In this document: one piece after another, positions 22,740 through 35,035 of the stretch | How positions within the stretch are numbered: the stretch's first letter is position 1 | Layout: each line of letters begins with the position of its first letter | Assembly: GCA_032871835.1 (NCBI GenBank) | Contig: CM065295.1 | Coordinates: 44,018,360 to 44,082,359 of the forward strand | Origin: Dipteronia dyeriana | Taxonomy: Eukaryota; Streptophyta; Magnoliopsida; Sapindales; Sapindaceae | Reading direction: 5' to 3' | DNA: 64,000 nt | Program-made: the position numbers and the translations under genes | Notes under the pieces: model-generated | What the model saw: only the letters and a program-made list of their open reading frames with translations | Told to the model about the DNA's origin: nothing | Databases searched by the model: none

Positions 22740-23777
22740 CTATCTTTTTCATCCTTTTGGGGGGTCCCTATGTCGGTCATCGCCATCTTTTAGGACCACA
22801 TCTTTTAGAGGCCCTACTCTGATCAATTTCTCGATGTAATCTCCCAGTTTGTAGCACTTAGATGTCTCGTGGTTGTTTTCCCGATGGAACCGACAGTACT
22901 TAGAGGTATCTCTTCTCATGAAGTTGGACTATTTTAGGGGCCTCTTGTATAGATTCTTGTCCACTATCACAGTCGTGACTTCTTCCTGTTTTGTGCCAAA
23001 GGGATGTAATTGGTGTACTGCCTCTTGAAGGATTTATTGCTCTTTTGATCATCGTCCTTGTGACCTTCCTTGTTCTTTTGGTCCTATTTATTGTTACTCT
23101 TTAAACTGCCATATTTGGGTTTTTGGTTACTTTTTGGTCGACCACCATGTATAAGCTCTCCCCAGTGGTCTATATGTTTCTCATTTGCCATTGCATATCC
23201 ACCCATGTCGTCCACTAAGTTTACGTAAGTGGTTGGCCCTTTTCGCCAGTGACAACTAGCTGTTCTGCCAACTATTGACAAACGCAGACACCATCGTATC
23301 ATCATTGGGATCCTAGACCTCCGATACTTCTTATAAGAATCTAGTCAGGTAGTCTTTCAACTCCTCGTCCTTTCTTTGTCTCAAAGTTGATAGGATGTAT
23401 ATTGATTTTTATGTTGAATGTTCCCCATGAACTGTCTGGTGAAGGCTTGTATTAATTCCTCAAAGTTCTTGATTGATCCCCCAGTAAGGCCACCGAACCT
23501 CTTAGACCCCTGGTCCCCTAATGTCTAAGGGAACATCCTACACATGAGAGGATCATCATAGTCATATTGTTTCATCGCACTCTGGTATCTTTCGACATGG
23601 TATTGGGGTTTGGTGTTGACCTTGAACTGTTCCATAAGCGGCATCCTTAACTTTTTTGAAAAGCGGGCTTACCTTATGGAATCAATGAATGGACTGTTGA
23701 AGTTACCAATTAAGAGGTTCCCCCATCCCTGCCTTCGCTTTAGAGCCTCTATCATCCTCAACAAGACTTTTCCCTCT
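22740..23777 (-). pseudogene. Tat-lineage gypsy gag, C-terminal half
   Basis: The minus strand gives the retrotransposon gag domain in pieces: MPLMEQFKVNTKPQYHVERY, a DYDDPLMCRMFP segment, GGLTGGSIKNFEELIQAFTRQF, then further on YCRFHRENNHETSKCYKLGDY followed by IEKLIRVGPLK. The last block (about 22790-22900) is the CX-H-C motif typical of Tat gag proteins. Several stops and frame changes are present. The reading direction is away from the LTR at 35850. The frame is interrupted at 23778 by the Sirevirus-like element and resumes at 35036. Confidence 0.75.
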
Positions 23778-26356
23778 GTTAGGTTTTAGTTTGTGTTGGC
23801 ATGAATTCCATATCAAAATGATGTTTACTTGTAATGACTTAGTTGTTTAGGTTCATGATGATTCAAGCTTCAAGGAAGAAGAAACAACAAGTCAAAGTAA
23901 GTTCTAAGTCTTCAAAGAGAAAGGATGCAATATGGTTCTACAAAGGTATAGTAAGACCTTATCTTTCTCTTACAAGGCTTAGGCACACACACACATATCA
24001 TACATTTGTGTCCCTGCATCGTTGTGCACCATTATAGGCACACACATACAATTCATTCATATGTGTCCCTGTATCATTGTGCACCATGTATAACACATTC
24101 ACACACTTAAATATGAATGCTCATGCATTGGTATGAAAATAACATGTTTTGGAAAATGCATGATTGGAGACTGTCTCTATGTAGTTTGCATTCTAGTGTG
24201 AATTGTGTTTGTGCATGTATATGTTTGTATAACATGGATATTGAACTTGGATTTAGTCTTATATCATTTTTGAATGAGTTCTGGTCATTTTGGTTACTCA
24301 TAATATTGATTTCAAGTTCTAAGTCAAAAGATATTACACTTTCAACTCATGTTTCATACATTGTTTTCGTCTTCGTATATCGAGTCGAATTATTATTTTC
24401 TGGGTTGAGTACTTTATATTTCCATGTCCATGTGAGGGTTATGATTTGTAATCTGCAAATATATTTGAATTTCAAGTTCGGAGGCCGGAGAACGGTCGAA
24501 GAATGAGAAGGAAGGTCGAAGGAGAAAGAAGCAAGCATTGCCTTCTTTCCCGAGATGGCGCGTGGCCATCTCGGAGCAGAAGGCTTGCTACCCCGAGATT
24601 CCCACGTTCCATCTCGGGCAGCAAGCTTGCTTGGCTTCATTTTTCCCCTCTTGGTCATTTTACTAGTCCAAGTTTCCCACTCCTTTAAAAACTCTTTCCC
24701 TCTCACATTTCATTCCAAGAAGAAATTCAAATCAGGTGTGCAGAAATTTTCTCTCTAAATTTTCTCACATTCCAAACACCATAACTTCTTCATTTGAACT
24801 CTGATTTAAGTGATTCAAAGTTGAGAATGTTCATCTATTTATCATCCATCGTTTCTCTGAAGATTTTAGTTAGTTTTGCTGTTGTTGTTAGTGTCTAATC
24901 ATACAAAAATGGGACTTCACCTAAATCAACTAAGGTATTGATTTTCTCTCAAAGTTTCTTTTAAAACTTGGTCAATTACCTTGGGTTTTCTTCTTCTATA
25001 TATATTTGTCTATTGTGAGTGTTTTGATTTGTGTTTTGAACACTTTCAAAGCTAGATTGAGTTAGGTTTTGATTTTGCCTATGTAATCACGTGTTTGGGA
25101 TTGTATTGTGCTAGCTTTGATTCTAGGACTATTTTATGATCTTTGATTGATTGATTTTAAGAAAAATAGTTCCTCACATGTATTAGGCTTTCTTGGCTGA
25201 AATTCTCACATAATACATGTGTTTATGTTCTTTTGAGCTATTCATGTGATTTGTTGAATCTATGATTAGGAATATGCTCTAGAACTTTAGCTTAAATCTA
25301 ATTCACATTGTCATATGATTTTAGCATGTTTTAGGTTTATGTGATTTAAACTAGATCTTGTGATTTGTTGATCATATCTTGTGATTCAAGTTTAGATATA
25401 TGCATGTATCTAGGTTGTGATTAATATTTAACATATCTTACATGATCTAGATTGATTACACATGCATGATTAACTAGACTATAAGTGATTTGTGCATTCA
25501 TGCTCATGTCTAGTATTTTCCATAGGATGTGTTGATCATAACATTCTATGTTGTGTGATTGTTTACGTTTTGCATTCAAGATCACCTAGATGCCTTGTGA
25601 GAAGGAAGTCTTGACAATAGGTTTGAGACCTATGGTGTTTAGTAAGATGTCTTGGCAAGAGGTGTGAAGCCTTGGATTGTCGAGCAATGAAGTCTTGGCT
25701 AGAGGTGTGAAGCCTTGGATAATCGAGCAAGAAGTCTTGCCTAGAGTTGGGAGAACTCAGATAGGTGAGCAAGAAAATCTTGACTAGAGTCGGGAAGACT
25801 TGAATAGTTGAGAAAGAAGTCTTGCATTGGGTCATGAGGATCCGGATAAGGTGAGCAAGGAAGTCTTTACAAGAGGTGTGAAGCCTCGGATTGTTGAGCA
25901 TAGGGCGGCAACTTCTAGAGTAGGATAGGAGGGTAGTTTCTAAGTGAAGAGGTCACTTGAGAGATTGTAATTGTCTTATCTACTAGTGGATTTTTATTTA
26001 CCGGTGGCTGTTAGCCCGTGGATGTTTCCTCTTCGGAGGTTTACCACGTTATATCTTGTGTCAACTTTTCTCTATCCCTATCTCTCTAATATTTGTATTG
26101 TGGATAGAACTCTTTATGTATGTTGACTTCCTTTCTATAATATAGATTGTGTATGTGTTACAATTACTTGTTTGTATCACACTTTACTTGTGTTTATATA
26201 TTGATTAATTGTCTTTAATTAATATATATATATTGTGGTACAAGCAATCTAGAGGGGTAAACTTTTGTTTGTTTCTAATGGAGTCGAAAAAGGTGTCTAA
26301 CCTATTCACCCCCCCTCTAGGTTAGCCTTGAGCATTTAACTGTGATTGTATTTTCA
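23778..26356 (+). repeat. 5' LTR of pol-less Sirevirus-like element
   Basis: 2579 bp with TG...CA ends. The palindrome pair is at 24549-24618. The TATA position is altered (TTTAAAAA near 24684, where the 3' LTR has TTTATAAA). The minisatellite lies at about 25600-25905. Confidence 0.9.
24549..24618 (+). promoter_or_regulatory. Paired GC-rich palindromes upstream of LTR TATA
   Basis: Palindromes lie at 24549-24574 and about 24591-24618. The second has CCACGTT at the centre instead of CACGTG. Confidence 0.6.
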
Positions 26357-26358
26357 AT

Positions 26359-26370
26359 TGGTATCAGAAC
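26359..26370 (+). other. Primer-binding site (initiator tRNA-Met type)
   Basis: TGGTATCAGAAC starts 3 bases after the LTR end and differs by one base from the complement of the plant initiator tRNA-Met 3' end. Confidence 0.85.
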
Positions 26371-26436
26371 AGGACACTAGATTGCACTTAGTGTGAGTCC
26401 GGGGTGATACTTTCACTGTTTTTGCAAGGCGTTTGA

Positions 26437-28436
26437 AGTCATGGGTTTACAAGATAATGTAATGGCGGAAGGAGCCTACTTCGTGGCACTAACTAAATGT
26501 ATTGGAAGTTGCGGTTGAAAGCCTACATCCACTCTATTGATGAAAGGGCTTGGATGGTAGTGGAAGAAGGTTATAGTCCACCTACCAAGGTTTTAGAGGA
26601 TGGAACCATGATATTCAAGCCAGTGAGTGAATGGAGAACGAATGAGTTTGAGGTTGCTAAATGGCACCATCGTGTTATGAATGCCATATTTGGAGGAGTT
26701 GATGGGCATCAATTCTCCTACATTCAAAATCTTTAATCCACAAAGGAAGCTTGGGATACTCTCCAAGTTACTAATGAAGGAACCTTAACGGTGAAGAAAT
26801 CGAGGCTTCAAATGTTGGCATCACAATTTGAAGGTTTAAGTATGGGTGAAGAAGAAAAGTTTGAAGACTTCCAATTCTGGCTTCTTAACATAGCTAACCA
26901 ATGTCAAGCACTTGGAGTACCTATCCCAAAAGAGCGTTTAAATTAGAAAATCCTTAGGTCTCTTCCTAAGAGATTCAAATCGAAGGTGACGACCGTTGAG
27001 GAAAGCAAGGATGTGGATAGTATGAATATCGATGAGTTGCTTGGGTCTCTCCAAACTTATGAGATGTGCTTAAAGCCAAAGATCAAGAGTAAGAGAATCG
27101 CTCTCAATGCTATTGAGGAGGAGAGTGATGATGAAAATAAAGAAATGGCACTATTGGTTAGAAGGTTCAAGAAGTTTCTAAAGAAGAATGCCAAGCCTAA
27201 AGGCAAGTCTTCTAAGGAAAAAGGAGTCAAGAGAACATCATCTCCAAGGATTGTGAAGAATAGTCAAGCCATGAACAAGAAAGAAGTTCAATGCTATAAT
27301 TGTCAAGGTTTTGGTCACTTTGCTAGTGAGTGCACCAAGAAGCCATCTAAAAAAGACAAGAAAAGCAAAGTGTTGGCGGCTACTTGGAGTGATGATAATT
27401 CTAGTGATAATGACATCTCTAGTAGTGAGTCTTCAAGTGATGAAGAGTTGTTGAGCAACTTTGTAGCTCTAACGGCTTCTCATTATTTACTAGATGTTGG
27501 TAGTACAATACCTTTGAACAAGAACCTTGATGCAAATCTTGATGGAAGCTCTAGTTCCATTCTTACTAATCTAAAGACAATGCTCAAAGAGAAGTAGTTG
27601 AGAATGATGATTTGATCAAGAAGAAACTAGATGAGTTTGTGGTTGTTACTCGTAGACTTCTTGGTGAAAAAGGTGATATTGTGAAGAAGTTTAGAGAACT
27701 TGAAATGATAAACCTTGAGAAGGATAATGTGATATCTTCTTTGAAGAAGAGAGAACAAGAATTGATGGAAGAGATAGACATGGCTAAGGAGGCCATCAAA
27801 GACTTAGAGAATGATTCGGTTAGTGTGTCTAGTGTTAGGAATCTTGTTAACTCTCATAGTGGTGAAAATGACTTGGTAGTTGAAGAGGAGCTCTTGGAAG
27901 CATCACTTCCTACACACTTTGATGAAGTCGTGATTGATAAGAAACCACACAGGAAGAGAATATCAAAAGCCAAGAAGAAGTTGGCAAACAAGGTATCTTT
28001 GCAAACTCCTAATGAAGCTATTTCAACTCCAAAAGGTACAATCTCATCTTTTATTCCAATTTACCATTATTGCAACACAATTGGTCACATTAAGCCTAGG
28101 TGTTATAAATATATTGAAAAATGTAAATTTGGAAATGAATCTAGGGATAATGAGATTAAACTTCAACTTGAACATGGTAAGGCCTTTAGAGTTGAGAAAC
28201 ATGATAATATTGCTAAGCATGAGAAAAAGTTGTGGAGTAGAAAGAATTCTAATCTTGTTTAACTTGACAAAGCTTGTGTTGAAAATGTTAAGGAAGAGTG
28301 AGTTAATGATATTCTTGTTAATCAAGTCATTGAAGGACTTTACTCTAGATTTAACATTGTTGTCAAGGATGATAATGGAAATGTTTGTGTAGGTACACCC
28401 AAGAACAAGTGGTTCAAGGGTGAGTGCTCTTATCAC
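26437..28436 (+). pseudogene. Sirevirus-like gag, nearly full length, broken
   Basis: The start MGLQDNVMAE (26437) goes out of frame by 26500, where the gag resumes as YWKLRLKAYIHSIDERAW. The UBN2-type gag domain follows (VAKWHHRVMNAIFGG, KEAWDTLQVTNEG, SLPKRFKSKVTTVEESKD), then the CCHC knuckle CYNCQGFGHFASEC (about 27290-27335), an acidic Ser-rich stretch, a coiled coil (27620-27830) and a second knuckle YHYCNTIGHIKPRC (28060-28105) in which the first Cys is Tyr. In-frame stops are at 26734 and about 26944, a frame change is near 27590, and stops follow 28260. It would form the particle. The extended C-terminal half with coil and second knuckle is typical of Sireviruses. Confidence 0.85.
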
Positions 28437-30893
28437 TAAAATAAGAAGCACATGTGAGATGGCTTTGAGGCTATATATCAATTGTGTTGAGAATTCTTGC
28501 TTACTAGTTTTGAATACTCCATGTATTGATATGAACTTAGTTATCTCACATCATGTTTGTTATGATAGTCAAAATTGGCTGATTAACTTTGAAGAAGGTT
28601 TTTTGTTATATGTGTTAATTGAGTTGAGATATTATGCTTTTTATACTCTTGTTGTGAAATATCGTCAACTTGATGTCATGAGGACATTCAAGGCAAGAGT
28701 GCTCATAAAAAGGGCAGAAGTATGATATTTTATGAATATAATGTGAAAAAAAGTATCTCTATACTCTAATGCATGTTCTCTTAGATATTCATCTTTTGAC
28801 TCAATTTTTAACATATATCTCATAGCATGTCATATTAGAGAATTTTTTATAGCATACATATGGTTCTCATCTAATAGTGATATTGTTCACATTGATCTTA
28901 ACTTTGATGATTGTTTGTGTTTGGTATATTGAGTGGCATTACTTTTGAAAATATGAGTTTCATATTCTTTGAAAGATACTCATTAGAGAAGTAATGATCT
29001 TGAATAAGTCTCTACTTATTGCTCTTAGATCATGTGCTTATGAGCCATAAAATCTTGGTTTTCTAAAATTGCACCTTGCTTCTCTTATATGTTTTGCTAG
29101 TAGGTTGAGTTTACTAATATGTAAACATTGGATACACCTTGAAGTTTAAGTGCTTAAGTACATTTAAAATGACCTATGGTTAGTATCCATTTTGCTTCGG
29201 CAATTACATAGAACTCAACGAGCACCTTCATGGAAAGGGCTACACACATTGGTTGTGAAAGCTACCCAATGTTGGAAAGAGCTACACCATTGTGATGGGT
29301 GAAAGCCGTCATGAAGTGAATTTTGTTTATGTAAAAAAAATGGAAAAATCAAAGAAGTGTTGAAATGAGATCATAAAAAAAATCTTTGATTCAAAGCCTA
29401 AAAAGAAAAGGAGGAAGGCTTAAAAAGAAGTTTAGTTGGAAATCAAATGATCTCGGGTTGAAAAACAGAAATGGGAGGACGAGCCATATGCACACACACG
29501 CTCATGTGTTGTAATCTATTCTCTTAAAATAAAAAATTCCGGATGATAATCGGTTTGACTTTTTATGGAAAAATCTTAAGATGAATAGTTGTTGGAAATT
29601 GTTTGCATGTTGATTATCAAACATTTTCTTAATATATATTTGAAGCATATCTCTCTCACACACACTTTGTTTATGAGTATAATGATATCTTTGCAACCAT
29701 TGAAGAATTATGAGAGAACTTGAAAATCTTTAAGTATCTCTCTTAGCATATGAAGCTTATTTTGTTGATATTTCTTCAAATTTCTTGAATGTGTGATTGT
29801 GTGAACATCTTTGTGAACCTTATGCTATCATGAATTTTAGTTATAGCATTTATCAAAGGGGAGCATTGTATGCTAGACATTGTTCTCTTTTATGATATGT
29901 TCATATGCTTCATTTTGTTAACATTGGATACACCTTGAAGTTTTTATGCTTAAGTACATTTAAAATGACCTATGGTTAGTATCCATTTTGCTTAGGAAAT
30001 TACATAGAACTCAACGAGCACCTTCATGAAAAGGGCTACACACATTGGTTGTGAAAGCTACCCAATGTTGGAAAGAGCTACACCATTGTGACGAGTGAAA
30101 GCCGTCATGAAGTGAATTTTTGTTTATGTAAAAAAAATGGAAAAATCAAAGAAGTGTTGAAAGGAATTCATAAATAAACCTTTGATTCAAAGCCTAAAAA
30201 GAAAATGAGGAAGGCTTAAAAAGGAGTTTAGTTGAAAATCAAATGTGCTCGGGTTGAAAAATAGAAATGGGATTACGAGACACATGCACACACACGCTCA
30301 TATGTTGAAATATGTTCTCTTAAAAGCAAACATTCTGGATGATAATCGGTTTGACTTTTTATGGAAAAGGCTTAAGATGAATAGTTGTTGGAAATTGTTT
30401 GCATGTTGATTATCAAACTACATGTTGATTATCAAACTACTTCTTTATATATATTTGAAGCATATCTCTCTCACACACACTTTGTTTATGAGTATGATGA
30501 TATCTTTGCAATTGTTGAAGAATTATGAGAGAACTTGAAAAATCTTTGTCTATCGCACTTAGCATATGAAGCTTATTTTGTTGATATTTCTTCAAATTGC
30601 TTGATTGTGTGATTGTGTGAATATCATTGTGAACTCTATGCTATCATTGATTTTAGTAATAACATTTATCAAGGGGGAGCATTGTATGCTAGACATTGTT
30701 CTCTTTTATGATATGTTCACATGCTTCATTTTGTTACATGTTGGCATATTTTGACTTAATGATACTTGTAAGATATTACTCACTATCTTTGTCTTGCATG
30801 ATGATTCATTCTTAAGTCATATGTCATTGTGTTTATATATTTGTGACTAATATGCTTGTTTTTGTCTTTCACTCACTTTTGTTTTATGTATAT
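28437..30893 (+). other. Non-coding region in place of pol
   Basis: About 2.5 kb without pol motifs on either strand. It is mostly a 0.8-kb tandem duplication (29124-30736), with G-rich purine boxes at about 29858 and 30668. It matches 6787-8317 of the other pol-less copy. Confidence 0.7.
29124..30736 (+). repeat. 0.8-kb tandem duplication
   Basis: Unit 1 is 29124-29919 (796 bp) and unit 2 is 29920-30736 (817 bp). Both begin AACATTGGATACACCTTGAAG and end in CTTCATTTTGTT. The related element at 6787-8317 has a single copy. Confidence 0.85.
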
Positions 30894-31978
30894 AGCATCT
30901 TATTTTACAAGAACAAATAGGAAGAACTAAAGTTACCGGAAGTGGAAATCAATCGAATGCCATTGTGAAAGCCAAGTCTACCTCAAAGGGATCCAAAGCT
31001 TTAAGGTCAAAGGATTTAGGGATCTTTGCAACTAAAAAGATATTTCAAGAGAGAGGCATTGACTTGGGTAAATGTAAAGATTCTTATGTTCTTAAATGCA
31101 TTAAGGATAGAAATTGGGAATCTTGGGTGAGCATGCTAGGAATAGTGAATGACACTATTGTTAGAGAATTTTATCATGAATATAGAGAGAGTGCTACCTT
31201 ATTGGATGCTTTGATGGAGATTAGGGGTGTTGTGTTTAGAGTTAACCCGGTAAACATTAACAAGTTTCTTGGGCTATCTAGTGATATTGATTCAAACTTT
31301 CTAGATGTTGATATCATTGAGAATCTTAATATCATGGGTAGAACTCTATGTGACAATGCTTTTTTTGAGTGGAAAGGTAGAGCATATATTAGTCAACATG
31401 AGTTAACTAAGGCAAGTGCATTTTGGCATCTTTTTATTTGCACTAATATTATTGGATCTTCGAATTCAACCGAGTTGAATAAAGACAAGATCAAAATAGT
31501 ATATGCCTTGGTAACTAACCAACCTATAAACCTTGGGGATTTGCTTATGTTTTACTTAGACAATGCGGCTTTCTCAACTAGAGGAGATAAGAAGCTTGCA
31601 TTACCGGGGTTTATAACTTCTTTGTGTTTAGCTTGTGGTGTTTAAAGTAGTGGAGATGATATGTTGGTACAACCCTTTGAAAAGTATAGTGATAAACGAG
31701 TGTCATACATGTCATATAAGGATAAGGGTAAGACATGTGATACTTTTGGACTATTTAGTAGTTCACAAGTTGATTGTCAAGTGACTAGCATAAACATTCT
31801 TACGGATTAGGTTTTACATTTGAAGAAGAAGATTGATGAGCTTAGTGCTATAGTTGAAAAACAAAATGCTAGAATAAAAGAGTTAGAGGAGTGTATTGCA
31901 TAAAGTTCAAGACCACCTCTCAAGCATTATGTTAGGTCAACTACACGCACAACTTTCTTTGGTGGATCTAGTAGCTAG
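30894..31978 (+). pseudogene. Putative plant transposon domain protein (PF20167-like) ORF
   Basis: An open frame runs from about 30894. No clear ATG is in frame before the first conserved part, and an upstream frame with RTNRKN suggests a lost base. It has a basic Lys/Ser start, then WESWVSMLGIVNDTIVREFY, RGVVFRVNPVNINKFLGL, SAFWHLFICTNIIGSS, INLGDLLMFYLDNAAF and LPGFITSLCLACGV. This pattern (VREFY, then RG..V.F...IN..LGL) matches my memory of the putative plant transposon protein domain; its biochemical role is unknown. Stops at 31643, 31808 and 31901 interrupt the tail, which ends in a coiled coil (KKKIDELSAIVEKQNARIKEL). It sits between the pol-less internal region and the 3' LTR, where Sireviruses carry env-like ORFs. 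Confidence 0.65.
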
Positions 31979-32027
31979 TATTTGAGTCTCATGGTATGTT
32001 TCTTACATTTTGACATCATTTAATGTC

Positions 32028-32042
32028 AAAAAGGGGGAGAAA
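32028..32042 (+). other. Internal polypurine box
   Basis: AAAAAGGGGGAGAAA lies after the ORF and about 400 bp before the LTR. A further box, GAGGGGGAGA, lies near 32164. They resemble the multiple polypurine tracts reported for Sireviruses. Confidence 0.6.
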
Positions 32043-32416
32043 TAGTTGTTAAGAGTTGCTAGTTACTTAGTTTACTTTTTATGTTGTTTTTTATGAACTT
32101 TTGATCTTTCAATGGCATGTAGTCTTAAGATTTGGTTAAGAACTCTTGTATTTGGCATGTATTGAGGGGGAGATACATGTATTTGTGGACTTAATTGTAT
32201 ATTCTTATCCATATTATATGTTGCCATTTGTTGTTTTTCTCTTGTATATGCATTGTGCTTTGAGATGATTTGTAGGTTGCTTCAAGAGAAGTTCAAGAGT
32301 TGGTGAAGATTAGTTATAGTAATCTTACTCATTGTAATGTGAGGGAGTGATTTTGTGACCTATCTTCATTTTTATATTTGTAGTAAATGTATAGGTGTTT
32401 TGACATGGAATTTGCC

Positions 32417-32427
32417 AAAGGGGGAGA
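32417..32427 (+). other. Polypurine tract
   Basis: AAAGGGGGAGA lies directly before the 3' LTR start at 32429. Confidence 0.85.
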
Positions 32428-32428
32428 T

Positions 32429-35035
32429 TGTTAGATTTTAGTTTGTGTTGGCATGAATTCCATATCAAAATGATGTTTACTTGTAATAACTTAGTTGTTT
32501 AGGTTCATGATGATTCAAGCTTCAAGGAAGAAGAAACAACAAGTCTAAGCAAGTTCTAAGTCTTCAAAGAGAAAGGATGCAATATGGTTATACAAAGTTA
32601 TACTAAGACCTTATATTTCTCTTACAAGGCTTAGGCACACACATATCATACATTTGTGTCCCTGCATCGTTGTGCACCATTATAGGCACACACATACAAT
32701 TCATTCATATGTGTCCCTGCACTGTTGTGCACCATGTATAACACATTCACACACTTAAAGATGAATGCTCATGAATTGGTATGAAAATAACATGTTTTGG
32801 AAAATGCATGATTAGAGACTATCTCTATGTAGTTTGCATTCTAGTGTGAATTGTGTTTGTGTGTGTATATATTTGTATAGCATAGATATTGAACTTGGAT
32901 TTAGTCTTAAATCATTCTTGATTGAGTTCCGGTCATTTCGGTTACTCATACTATTGATTTCAAGTTCTAAGTCAAAAGATACTACACTTTCAACTCATGT
33001 TTCATACATTGTTTCCGTCTTCGTATATCGAGTTGAATTATTATTTTTTGGGTTGAGTATCTTATATGTCCATGTCTGTTGAGAGTTATGGTTCATAATC
33101 CGCATACGTATTTGAATTCAGAGTTTGGAGGCCGGAGAACGATCGAAGAACGCGAAAGAAGGTCGAAGGAGAAAGAAGCTAGCATTGCCTTCTTTCCCGA
33201 GATGGCGCGTGGCCATCTCGGGGCAGAAGGCTTGCTGGCCTAAGATGCCCACGCGCCATCTCGGGCAGCAAGCTTACTTGGATTCATTTATCCCCTCTTG
33301 GTCATTTCACTTGTCCAAGTTTCCCATTCCTTTATAAACTCTTTCCCTCTCACATTTCATTCCAAGAAGAAATTCAAATCAAGTGTGCAGAACTTTTCTA
33401 TCAAAATTTTCTCACCTTCCAAACACCATAACTTCTTCATTTAAACTCCGATTTGAGTGATTTGAAGTTGATAGTGTTCATCTATTCATCTTCCATCTTT
33501 TCTCTGAAGGTTTGAGTTAGTTTAGCTGCTTTTTTTGGTGTCTAATCAAACAAAAACTGGACTGCACCAAAATCAACTAAGGTATTGATTTTCTCTCAAA
33601 GTTTTATTTTAAAACTTGGTCAATTGCCTTGGGTTTTCTGCTTCTTTATATATTTGTATATTGTGAGTGTTTTGATTTGTGTTTTGAATACTTTCAAAGC
33701 TATATTGAGTTTCAATTGAAATCATACATGTTGAGTTAGGTTTTATTTTGCCTATGTTATCACGTGTTTGGGATTGTATTGTGCTAGCTTTGATTCTAGG
33801 ACTATTTTATGATCTTTGATTGATTGATTTTAAGAAAAATAGTTCCTCACATGTATTAGGCTTTCTTGGCTGAAATTCTCACATAATACATGTGTTTATG
33901 TTCTTTTGAGCTATTCATGTGATTTGTTGAATCTATGATTAGGAATATGCTCTAGAACTTTAGCTTAAATCTAATTCACATTGTCATATGATTTTAGCAT
34001 GTTTTAGGTTTATGTGATTTAAACTAGATCTTGTGATTTGTTGATCATATCTTGTGATTCAAGTTTAGATATATGCATGTATCTAGGTTGTGATTAATAT
34101 TTAACATATCTTACATGATCTAGATTGATTACACATGCATGATTAACTAGACTATAAGTGATTTGTGCATTCATGCTCATGTCTAGTATTTTCCATAGGA
34201 TGTGTTGATCATAACATTCTATGTTGTGTGATTGTTTACGTTTTGCATTCAAGATCACCTAGATGCCTTGTGAGAAGGAAGTCTTGACAATAGGTTTGAG
34301 ACCTATGGTGTTTAGTAAGATGTCTTGGCAAGAGGTGTGAAGCCTTGGATTGTCGAGCAATGAAGTCTTGGCTAGAGGTGTGAAGCCTTGGATAATCGAG
34401 CAAGAAGTCTTGCCTAGAGTTGGGAGAACTCAGATAGGTGAGCAAGAAAATCTTGACTAGAGTTGGGAGGACTTGAATAGTTGAGCAAGAAGTCTTGCAT
34501 TGGGTCGTGAGGATCCGGATAAGGTGAGCAAGGAAGTCTTGACAAGAGGTGTGAAGCCTCGGATAGTTGAGCATAGGGCAGCAACTTCTAGAGTAGGATA
34601 GGAGGGTAGTTTCTAGGTGAAAAGGTTACTTGATAGATTGTACTTGTCTTATCTACTAGTGGATTTTGTTTGCCGGTGGCTGCTAGCCCGTGGATATTTC
34701 CTCTTCGGAGGTTTACCACGTTATATCTTGTGTCAACTTTTCTCTATCTCTATCTCTCTAATATTTGTATTATGGATAGAACTCTTTATGTTTGTTGACT
34801 TCCTTTAAATAATATAGATTGTGTATTTGTTACAATTACTTGTTTGTATCACACTTTACTTGTGTTTATATATTGATTAATTGTCTTTAATTAATATATA
34901 TATTGTGGTACAAGCAATCTAGAGGGACAAACTTTTGTTTGTTTCTAATGGAGTCGAAAAAGGTGTCTAACCTATTCACCCCCCCCCCCCCCCCTCTAGG
35001 TTAGCCTTGAGCATTTAACCGTGATTGTATTTTCA
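32429..35035 (+). repeat. 3' LTR of pol-less Sirevirus-like element (mosaic)
   Basis: 2607 bp, TG...CA. Bases 32429 to about 32900 follow the LTR at 8647, for example CACTGTTGTGCACC, AAAGATGAATGCTCATGAATTGG and ATTAGAGACTATC. From about 32945 on, and certainly after 33735, the sequence follows its own 5' LTR. TATA-like TTTATAAA lies at 33331-33338. The C run near 34979-34994 is longer than in the 5' LTR. Confidence 0.88.
33196..33265 (+). promoter_or_regulatory. Paired GC-rich palindromes upstream of LTR TATA
   Basis: Palindromes lie at 33196-33222 and about 33239-33265 (centre CACGCG), ending about 65 bp before the TATA-like box at 33331. Confidence 0.6.

Larger units (their letters stand above)
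23778..35035 (+). mobile_element. Pol-less Sirevirus-like Copia element with extra ORF
   Basis: Structure: 5' LTR 23778-26356, initiator-Met primer site, gag 26437-28436, non-coding region with a large tandem duplication, plant-transposon-domain ORF 30894-31978, polypurine tract, 3' LTR 32429-35035. Flanking 5-mers CCCTC (23773-23777) and CGCTC (35036-35040) differ by one base and are probably the target-site duplication. No protease, integrase, RT or RNase H motif was found. It lies inside Tat gag sequence. Confidence 0.88.

Noticed and set aside
24117..24758. Several 60-130 codon frames in the LTR, also at 9175-9587 and 32834-33337
   Set aside because: They are equivalent positions of the same LTR with different frames open in each copy, so there is no conserved product.
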